From NCBI GenBank assembly GCA_004297635.1, contig SCUQ01000490.1, positions 1-5,391 on the forward strand: a stretch of 5,391 nt of DNA. Direction: 5' to 3'. The DNA is from Rhizorhabdus sp. Lineage in GTDB: Bacteria; Pseudomonadota; Alphaproteobacteria; Sphingomonadales; Sphingomonadaceae. Each line of letters begins with the position of its first letter. Positions within the stretch are counted from its first letter, which is position 1. The position numbers and the translations under genes are program-made. The notes below the pieces were generated by a model, which saw only the letters and a list, made by a program, of their open reading frames with translations, ran no database searches and was not told where the DNA came from. Shown in pieces: positions 1 through 5,391 of the stretch.

Positions 1-13
1 GCTCTTCCGATCT
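1..13 (+). other. Illumina TruSeq adapter remnant (not genomic)
   Basis: The first 13 bases, GCTCTTCCGATCT, are exactly the 3' end of the Illumina TruSeq universal adapter and the reverse complement of AGATCGGAAGAGC. A chance 13-base match sitting exactly at the first base is very unlikely. The stretch should be read as untrimmed library adapter fused to the contig end, so genuine genomic sequence probably begins at about base 14. No matching adapter is seen at the other end of the window. Confidence 0.93.
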
Positions 14-29
14 GCTGCGTCGCCATCCT

Positions 30-58
30 TTGATCGCCAGTCTGCGAGAGGATATAGC
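30..58 (+). promoter_or_regulatory. Possible sigma70-type promoter of pepN
   Basis: TTGATC (30-35) resembles a -35 box (4 of 6 to TTGACA). It is separated by an ideal 17-base spacer from TATAGC (53-58), which resembles a -10 box (4 of 6 to TATAAT). Transcription would start about seven bases after the -10, at or next to the A of the pepN ATG at 65, giving a leaderless or nearly leaderless message. This is pattern matching in a 51-base leader and is not proven. If the real start of transcription lies further upstream, outside the contig, the hexamers are coincidental. Confidence 0.35.
46..52 (+). promoter_or_regulatory. Weak candidate ribosome binding site of pepN
   Basis: GAGAGGA is purine-rich and resembles a Shine-Dalgarno sequence, but it lies 12 bases before the ATG, longer than the usual 5 to 9. 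A second purine run, AGGG at 59-62, is too close to the start. The site would be used only if transcription begins upstream of it, so it competes with the leaderless interpretation of the same leader. Confidence 0.3.
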
Positions 59-64
59 AGGGCA

Positions 65-2677
65 ATGCTCGACGTTCAGGCCGCCGCCGCCAATCCGCCC
101 GTCATCCGCCGCGAGGATTATCGCAAGCCCGACTGGCTGATGCCCGACGTGTTTCTCGATTTCGCGCTCGATCCGGCGCGGACGATCGTCACCGGCCGTC
201 TGGACGTCACCCGCAACGGCGACCATGGCCGGCCGCTGCGCCTCCATGGCGACGGCATCACCCCGCTGCGGGTGCTGATCGACGGTGAATCCCAAGCCGA
301 TGCCTGGCGGATGGACGGCCCGGACCTCGTCATCGATCTGCCCCGCGACGCGCATGTGGTCGAAACCCAGGTGGCGCTCTGTCCCGAGGCCAATTCGCAG
401 CTGATGGGGCTCTATGCCTCGGGCGGCAATCTGTGCACCCAGTGCGAGCCCGAGGGCTTTCGCCGCATGGTCTTCTTCATCGACCGGCCCGACGTGCTGA
501 GCCGCTACACCGTGCGGATGGATGCCGACAAGGCGCGCTTCCCGGTGCTGCTGTCCAATGGCGATCTGACCGGCAGCGGCGATCTGGATGCCAATGGAAA
601 GGAGGGGGGCCGCCACTGGGCCGAATGGACCGATCCCTTCCCCAAGCCGAGCTATCTCTTCGCGCTGGTTGCCGCCAATCTCGCGGTCAATGTCGATCAT
701 TTCACCACGAGGAGCGGCAAGGCGGTCAAGCTCGCCATCTGGGTGGCCGAAAGCGATCTGCCCAAGACCGGCCATGCGATGGCCGCGCTCAAGGCGTCGA
801 TGGCCTGGGACGAGAAGGTCTACGGCCTCGAATATGATCTGGGCGAATATAACATCGTCGCGGTCCATGACTTCAACTTCGGCGCGATGGAGAACAAGTC
901 CCTCAACGTCTTCAATTCGCGCTACATCCTGGCCGATCCCGACACCGCGACCGACATCGACTATGATGGCGTCTCGGGCGTGGTCGCCCACGAATATTTC
1001 CACAACTGGTCGGGCAACCGCGTCACCTGCCGGGACTGGTTTCAGCTGTCGCTGAAGGAAGGCTTCACCGTCTTCCGCGACCAGAGTTTCACCGCCGATC
1101 AGGGATCGGCCGCGGTCAAGCGGATCGAGGATGTACGGCTGCTGCGCGCCGCCCAGTTCCAGGAGGATGCCGGGCCGCTGGCCCACCCGATCCGCCCCGA
1201 ATCCTATATGGAAGTGTCGAACTTCTATACGGCGACGGTCTACAACAAGGGCGCGGAGATCATCCGCATGCTCCACACCATCCTCGGCCCACAGAAATTC
1301 CGCGCCGGCAGCGACCTCTATTTCGCGCGCCATGACGGGACGGCGGCGACCTGCGAGGATTTCGTCGTGGCGATGGAGGATGCCAGCGGCATCGACCTGA
1401 CTCAGTTCCGCCTGTGGTACAGCCAGGCGGGTACCCCCCGGGTCCGCGCCACGCTCAGCCATGAGCCCGCCGGCGGGCGGGCGCTGCTCACGCTGGAACA
1501 GACCGTGCCGCCGACCCCGGGTCAGCCCGAAAAGAAACCGATGCCGCTGCCCTTGCGCATCGCCCTGTTCGGCGAGCGTTCGCAGCGCAAGTTCGAGGAG
1601 GAACGGCTCGTCATCCTCGACGGCGATCGCTGCGAAATCCTGTTCGAGGGGATTGCCGAGCGGCCGGTGCTGTCGATCAACCGGGGCTTCTCCGCGCCCG
1701 TGGTGATCGATTCGGACCGCTCCGCCGCCGATCTCGCCTTCCTGTCGGCGCATGATGACGATCCCTTCGCCCGCTATGAGGCGATGCAGCAGCTGATGGT
1801 CGATACGCTGATCGGCGCGGTCACGGCCGGGCGGGCCGATCATGGCCCGGTGATCGATGCGGCGCGCAACGCGCTCACCGATCCCCGTCTCGATTCCGCG
1901 TTCATCGGGGAGACGATGCTGCTGCCGTCCGAAGCCTTCATCGGCGATCAGATGGCGGTGGTCGATCCGGTCGCGATCCACAAGGCGCGCGAAGCGCTGC
2001 GCCGCGATCTCGGCGAGGCGCTCGAGGACGAATGGCGCGACGCCTATGAACGGACGCGGGCCAACCGCTTCGAGCTGTCGCCGCAGGCCAAGGGCGCCCG
2101 GCGACTGCGCTCGATCGCGCTGGGCTTCATCATGGCGAGCGGCGCGGAGGATGGGCCGCAGCTCGCGCTCCGTCAGTTCATGGACGCCGACAACATGACC
2201 GATCGGCAGGGTGCCTTCGGCATATTGGCGAACAGCATGACCCCCGAGCGCGATGTCGCGGTGGCGGCCTTCTACGATCGCTTCCGGGACAATGGGCTGG
2301 TGATGGACAAATGGTTCTCCACCCAGGCCTTCTCGATCCGCCCCGACACGCTAGACCGGGTCGAGGAACTGGTGCGGCACCCCGATTTCACCCTGAGCAA
2401 TCCGAACCGGCTCCGCTCGGTGGTCGGCGCGATGTCCGGCAATCAGCTGATCTTCCACGAGGCGGGCGGCCGCGGCTATCGCTTCCTGGCGGACATGCTG
2501 CTCAAGGTCGACGCGCTCAACCCCCAGACCGCGGCGAAGCTGGTCCCCCCGCTGGGCCGCTGGCGCCGCTTCGACGAGGGCCGCGCCGCGCTGATGAAGG
2601 CCGAATTGCAGCGGCTGCTCGATGCGCCGGGCCTGTCGAAGGATATGTTCGAGCAGGTGTCGAAGAGTCTCGGCTGA
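65..2677 (+). CDS. pepN: Aminopeptidase N (M1 family zinc metallopeptidase)
   Basis: This complete gene encodes an 870-residue cytosolic alanyl aminopeptidase that removes N-terminal residues from short peptides in the last steps of protein turnover. No signal peptide or membrane segment is seen. The order matches the family: N-terminal beta domain (about 1-205) with the TQCE substrate-anchoring loop at 125-128; thermolysin-like catalytic domain (about 206-455) with GAMEN at 273-277 and the zinc motif HEYFH at 309-313; third zinc ligand E332; catalytic tyrosine Y393; a beta sandwich (about 456-555); then the alpha-helical C-terminal domain. The spacings H309 to E332 and E332 to Y393 equal those recalled for E. 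coli PepN (H297, E320, Y381), which is also 870 residues. The frame upstream is open to the contig edge but holds no ATG, GTG or TTG, and the DYRKPDW block at 18-24 fits a start at 65. One oddity: F272, just before GAMEN, replaces the E. coli Met260. All catalytic residues are present, so it should be active. Confidence 0.97.
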   Translation: MLDVQAAAANPPVIRREDYRKPDWLMPDVFLDFALDPARTIVTGRLDVTRNGDHGRPLRLHGDGITPLRVLIDGESQADAWRMDGPDLVIDLPRDAHVVETQVALCPEANSQLMGLYASGGNLCTQCEPEGFRRMVFFIDRPDVLSRYTVRMDADKARFPVLLSNGDLTGSGDLDANGKEGGRHWAEWTDPFPKPSYLFALVAANLAVNVDHFTTRSGKAVKLAIWVAESDLPKTGHAMAALKASMAWDEKVYGLEYDLGEYNIVAVHDFNFGAMENKSLNVFNSRYILADPDTATDIDYDGVSGVVAHEYFHNWSGNRVTCRDWFQLSLKEGFTVFRDQSFTADQGSAAVKRIEDVRLLRAAQFQEDAGPLAHPIRPESYMEVSNFYTATVYNKGAEIIRMLHTILGPQKFRAGSDLYFARHDGTAATCEDFVVAMEDASGIDLTQFRLWYSQAGTPRVRATLSHEPAGGRALLTLEQTVPPTPGQPEKKPMPLPLRIALFGERSQRKFEEERLVILDGDRCEILFEGIAERPVLSINRGFSAPVVIDSDRSAADLAFLSAHDDDPFARYEAMQQLMVDTLIGAVTAGRADHGPVIDAARNALTDPRLDSAFIGETMLLPSEAFIGDQMAVVDPVAIHKAREALRRDLGEALEDEWRDAYERTRANRFELSPQAKGARRLRSIALGFIMASGAEDGPQLALRQFMDADNMTDRQGAFGILANSMTPERDVAVAAFYDRFRDNGLVMDKWFSTQAFSIRPDTLDRVEELVRHPDFTLSNPNRLRSVVGAMSGNQLIFHEAGGRGYRFLADMLLKVDALNPQTAAKLVPPLGRWRRFDEGRAALMKAELQRLLDAPGLSKDMFEQVSKSLG

Positions 2678-2728
2678 CACGGCAATAGGCGTTACGCGGG
2701 CCGCCGGCTCGGCTAGAGTCCGTTCCGC
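2678..2728. other. pepN-addB intergenic gap
   Basis: These 51 bases separate the pepN stop from the addB start. They contain a short possible stem (GCCG at 2700-2703 with CGGC at 2710-2713) but no T-run after it, so no intrinsic terminator is recognised and read-through from pepN into addB is plausible. No strong Shine-Dalgarno sequence precedes addB; AGAG at 2715-2718 is the nearest purine run. No small gene or RNA is seen here. Confidence 0.6.
2691..2719 (+). promoter_or_regulatory. Possible promoter of addB with -10-like TAGAGT
   Basis: TAGAGT (2714-2719) resembles a -10 box (4 of 6 to TATAAT) and ends nine bases before the addB ATG, so transcription would begin only a few bases ahead of the start codon. 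Seventeen bases upstream lies GTTACG (2691-2696), only a poor -35 match (3 of 6). The same TAG is the in-frame stop that bounds the addB start. An alternative is that addB is simply co-transcribed with pepN, and the hexamer is chance. Confidence 0.28.
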
Positions 2729-5391
2729 ATGACCGATCCATCCGTCTTCACCATCCCCGCACACCGGGCGTTCGCCGATGCGCTCGCGGCGGGTCTGATC
2801 GCCCAGTTCTCGACGGCGCATGGCGCCGATCCGCTGGCGCTGGCCCGCGCCGTCGTGCTGGTGCCGAACAACCGCGCCGCCCGCGCGATCAGCGATGCCT
2901 TCGTCCGCCGCGCCGATGGCGGCCTGCTGCTGCCCCGCCTTGTCGCGATCGGCGATCCCGAACTGGACGAGCGGCTCGGCGGGCTGCTCGACCCGATCGA
3001 GGCCGACGAGCCGATCCCGCCCGCGATCGATCCGCTCGAGCGGCAGATGATCCTCGCCCGGCTGACGTTCGAGGCACACGCGGCGGCCGGCGATCCGATC
3101 GACGGGGGCGAGGCGATCCGGCTGGCGGGCGAACTCGCGCGGACCCTCGATCAGCTGCTGATCGAGCGCATCGCGCCGTTGCGGCTGCGCGATCTGGTCG
3201 ACCTGCCCGAACTGTCGGCGCACTGGCAGCGCTCGCTCGACATGCTCGACACGATATTGACCCGCTGGCCGCGCGAACTGGCGGCGCGCGGCCGGATCGA
3301 TCTGGCCGAGCGGCGCAACCGGCTGCTCGATCGGGTCGCCCGGCGCTGGCGGCGCGAAGCGCCCCCCGGCCCGGTGATCGCCGCCGGTATCGGCAGCACC
3401 ACCCCTGCGGTTGCGGAGCTGCTCGCCACCGTCGCGCGGCTGCCGCGCGGCATGGTCGTCCTGCCCGGCATCGATATCGCCTCGCCGGGCGAGGAATGGG
3501 AGGCGCTGGGGCCGCATGCGCCCGGCCCCGCCGGGGAGCGGCCGCCCCGGTCGATCGAGAACCATCCCCAATTCGCGCTCAAGCGCCTGCTCGACCGGAT
3601 GGGCGTCCACCGGGACGAGGTCCGGACCTGGCGCTGGGCGAGCGGGCGCGATGCGCGATCGGTGCGGGCGAAGGCGATCGCCCATGCCATGGCCCCGGCC
3701 GATTTCACCCATAAATGGCATGGCCTGCCCCCCGCCGAGCGGCGGCTGACCGGTATCCGCGCCGCCGAGCTCGCCAACCCGGCGGAAGAGGCGCAGACCA
3801 TCGCGCTGGCGCTGCGCGAGGCGGTCGAAACGCCGGGCCGCACCGCCGCGCTCGTCACCCCCGATCGCGTCCTCGCCCGCAGGGTCGCGGCGCATCTCGC
3901 GCGCTGGGGGATCGTCGCCGACGATTCGGCCGGTACGCCGCTGTCGCTGACCCCGGCGGGCACGCTGCTGCTCGCCATCGCCGAGGCGGGCGCGGAGGAT
4001 TTCGCCCCGGTTCCGCTGCTCGCTCTGGTCAAGCATCCGCTGGTCCGACGGGGGGACATGCGCGGCGCCTGGCTCGATGGCGTCCGCCGGCTCGACATCG
4101 CGCTACGCGGCCCGCGCCCGCCCGCCGGGCTGGACGGCATCACCCGCTATCTGCGCGATGGCGAGGGTGTGGTGAAACAGAAGCGCGCCCGCGCGATCGG
4201 CTGGTGGGACGAGGTCCGCCCGCTGTTCGCGGGGCTGGACGCGGCGTTCTCCACCCATGGCGGCCTGGCCGATCTGCTCGCCGCCGTCCGCGAGGCGGCG
4301 ACCGCGCTCGCCGGGGACGCCGCCTGGTCCGGCCCCGACGGCCGGGCTGCCGCCGACCTGATCGCCGAGCTGGAGGCCACCGCCCCGCTCGGCCCGGCGC
4401 GCTTTGACGCCGCCGGACTCGCGCCGACGCTGCGCCTGCTGATGGATGCGGTGGCGATCCGGCCGCCGCAGGGCGGGCATCCGCGCCTGTCGATCTGGGG
4501 CCTGCTCGAGGCGCGGCTGCAGCATGCCGATCTGATGGTGCTGGGCGGGCTCAACGAAGGAGTCTGGCCGGCGCTGCCGAGTCCCGACCCCTGGCTGGCG
4601 CCGCGCATCCGCGCCGAACTGGGGCTCGGCGGGCTGGAAGCGCGGATCGGCCTGTCGGCGCACGACTTCGCGATGGCGCTGGGCGCGCCCGAGGTGCTGC
4701 TCACCCGCGCCCGGCGCGATGCGCGTTCGCCCACCATCGCCTCGCGCTTCTGGCTGCGGCTGGAGGCGATGACCGGCGGCATCACCCGCGAGCCGCGCCT
4801 GCCCGCCTGGGCGCTGGCGATCGATCGCCCCGCCGGCCCGCCGGAGCCCGCCGCCCGGCCGCGTCCGGCGCCGCCGGTTGCCGACCGGCCCGATATCATC
4901 GCCGTCACCAAGCTCGACCGGCTCAAGGCCGATCCCTTCGCCTTCTATGCCGATGCGATGCTGAAGCTGTGGTCGCTCGATCCGGTCGATGCCGATCCGA
5001 CCCCCGCCTGGCGCGGCACCGCCATCCATGCCGTGTTCGAACGCTGGATGAAGGAGGATCGCTGCGAGCCGGACCGGCTGATCCCGCGCGCCCGGCAGCT
5101 GCTGGACGAAATGGCGTCGCATCCGGTGATGCGCGCGCTGTGGGAACCGCGGCTGATGGCGGCGCTCGACTGGATCGCCGACGCGATGCGCGCGCTGGCG
5201 GCCGAGGGCCGCGTCCCGCTCGTCGCCGAGGTGCGCGGTTCGGTGAAGGTGGCCGGCATCACCCTGAAGGGCACGGTCGACCGGATCGACCGGCGGGCGG
5301 ACGGCCGGATCGCGATCATCGACTACAAGACCGGGATGCCGCCCAGCGCCGCGGCGGTGGCCGAAGGCTATTCGATGCAGCTCGGCCTGCT
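2729..5391 (+). CDS. addB: Double-strand break repair protein AddB, alphaproteobacterial type (3' truncated)
   Basis: AddB pairs with the helicase-nuclease AddA to resect double-strand DNA ends and prepare 3' tails for RecA, in the role of RecBCD. The frame runs unbroken for 887 codons to the window end; relatives are about 1000 residues, so the last 100 or so are missing. The start is well bounded: an in-frame TAG lies at 2714-2716 and this is the first start codon after it. Hallmarks in order are VLVPNNRAARAI (43-54), LLPRLVAIGD (67-76), LARTLDQL (136-143), AAGIGSTTP (218-226), ENHPQ (277-281), NPAEEAQ (350-356), LVTPDR (375-380), DDSAGTPL (398-405) and the helicase-like GLNEGVWP (607-614). 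A proline-rich linker (700-721) leads to a RecB-type nuclease domain with GTAIHAVFE (H767), GTVDRID (D851), DYKTG (D865, K867) and Q884. The nuclease motifs are intact. No Walker A motif is present near the N-terminus, and the one visible cysteine (in EDRCEP) cannot form a 4Fe-4S cluster, consistent with this subfamily. AddA is expected downstream, outside the window. Confidence 0.95.
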   Translation, partial: MTDPSVFTIPAHRAFADALAAGLIAQFSTAHGADPLALARAVVLVPNNRAARAISDAFVRRADGGLLLPRLVAIGDPELDERLGGLLDPIEADEPIPPAIDPLERQMILARLTFEAHAAAGDPIDGGEAIRLAGELARTLDQLLIERIAPLRLRDLVDLPELSAHWQRSLDMLDTILTRWPRELAARGRIDLAERRNRLLDRVARRWRREAPPGPVIAAGIGSTTPAVAELLATVARLPRGMVVLPGIDIASPGEEWEALGPHAPGPAGERPPRSIENHPQFALKRLLDRMGVHRDEVRTWRWASGRDARSVRAKAIAHAMAPADFTHKWHGLPPAERRLTGIRAAELANPAEEAQTIALALREAVETPGRTAALVTPDRVLARRVAAHLARWGIVADDSAGTPLSLTPAGTLLLAIAEAGAEDFAPVPLLALVKHPLVRRGDMRGAWLDGVRRLDIALRGPRPPAGLDGITRYLRDGEGVVKQKRARAIGWWDEVRPLFAGLDAAFSTHGGLADLLAAVREAATALAGDAAWSGPDGRAAADLIAELEATAPLGPARFDAAGLAPTLRLLMDAVAIRPPQGGHPRLSIWGLLEARLQHADLMVLGGLNEGVWPALPSPDPWLAPRIRAELGLGGLEARIGLSAHDFAMALGAPEVLLTRARRDARSPTIASRFWLRLEAMTGGITREPRLPAWALAIDRPAGPPEPAARPRPAPPVADRPDIIAVTKLDRLKADPFAFYADAMLKLWSLDPVDADPTPAWRGTAIHAVFERWMKEDRCEPDRLIPRARQLLDEMASHPVMRALWEPRLMAALDWIADAMRALAAEGRVPLVAEVRGSVKVAGITLKGTVDRIDRRADGRIAIIDYKTGMPPSAAAVAEGYSMQLGL

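Noticed and set aside
433..1055. Two overlapping alternative frames inside pepN
   Set aside because: They run through the region encoding the GAMEN and HEYFH active site in the pepN frame and show only Arg/Ser/Pro-rich shadow composition.
2699..2714. Possible terminator hairpin after pepN
   Set aside because: The stem is only four to five pairs, no T-run follows, and in 70% GC DNA such short stems are common. It also overlaps the putative addB -10.
2351..4036. Antisense open frame of 561 codons overlapping the end of pepN and the start of addB
   Set aside because: The translation is dominated by R, G, Q, D and A with low-complexity runs and no recognisable domain. It lies opposite two well-supported conserved genes, and such frames arise routinely from GC-rich codon bias.
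3151..4143. Antisense open frame of 330 codons inside addB
   Set aside because: Its composition is almost entirely S, R, A, P and G, typical of a shadow frame, and every AddB motif is on the opposite strand.
3715..4407. Same-strand alternative frame of 230 codons inside addB
   Set aside because: It is an Arg/Ala/Gly-rich shadow frame within a region where the AddB frame carries conserved NPAEEAQ, LVTPDR and DDSAGTPL motifs.
4829..4893. Proline/alanine-rich stretch in AddB that looks like a frameshift or low-complexity insert
   Set aside because: The reading frame is intact on both sides, with conserved blocks before and after (GLNEGVWP and the nuclease motifs). It is best read as a flexible interdomain linker.
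4103..5122. Antisense open frame of 339 codons inside addB
   Set aside because: It is rich in R, G, Q and A with no motif and lies fully opposite the AddB helicase-like and nuclease regions; there is no independent support.

Overview
The window is GC-rich DNA (roughly 70% by eye, with strong G/C bias at third codon positions). Protein features point to an alphaproteobacterium, most likely Sphingomonadales (Sphingomonas or a relative). The main evidence is an AddB of the distinctive alphaproteobacterial type, plus a PepN whose N-terminus and motifs read like sphingomonad orthologues. The taxonomic call is inference from recalled family sequences, not from a search.

Layout: bases 1-13 are an exact match to the end of the Illumina TruSeq adapter, so the window starts at the raw edge of an assembled contig. 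A short leader (14-64) precedes a complete aminopeptidase N gene (pepN, 65-2677, 870 codons). A 51-base gap (2678-2728) follows. A second gene on the same strand then starts at 2729 and stays open to the last base. It encodes the first 887 residues of AddB, the nuclease/scaffold subunit of the AddAB double-strand break repair enzyme. It is cut by the contig end inside the nuclease domain; about 100 residues are probably missing, and addA would be expected just downstream.

The two genes share strand and close spacing and could be co-transcribed, but they have no obvious common job: PepN finishes cytosolic peptide degradation, while AddB processes broken DNA ends. Each start codon is preceded by a -10-like hexamer (53-58 and 2714-2719) at a distance that would give a leaderless or nearly leaderless transcript. 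This is suggestive only.

I see no mobile element, CRISPR array, RNA gene or phage signal, and no undescribed system. Many long alternative and antisense reading frames exist, but they are the usual by-product of GC-rich coding DNA. The points worth a second look are the adapter remnant, a Met-to-Phe change beside the PepN GAMEN motif, the missing Walker A motif and iron-sulfur cysteine in AddB, the possible leaderless promoters, and the pepN-addB adjacency.
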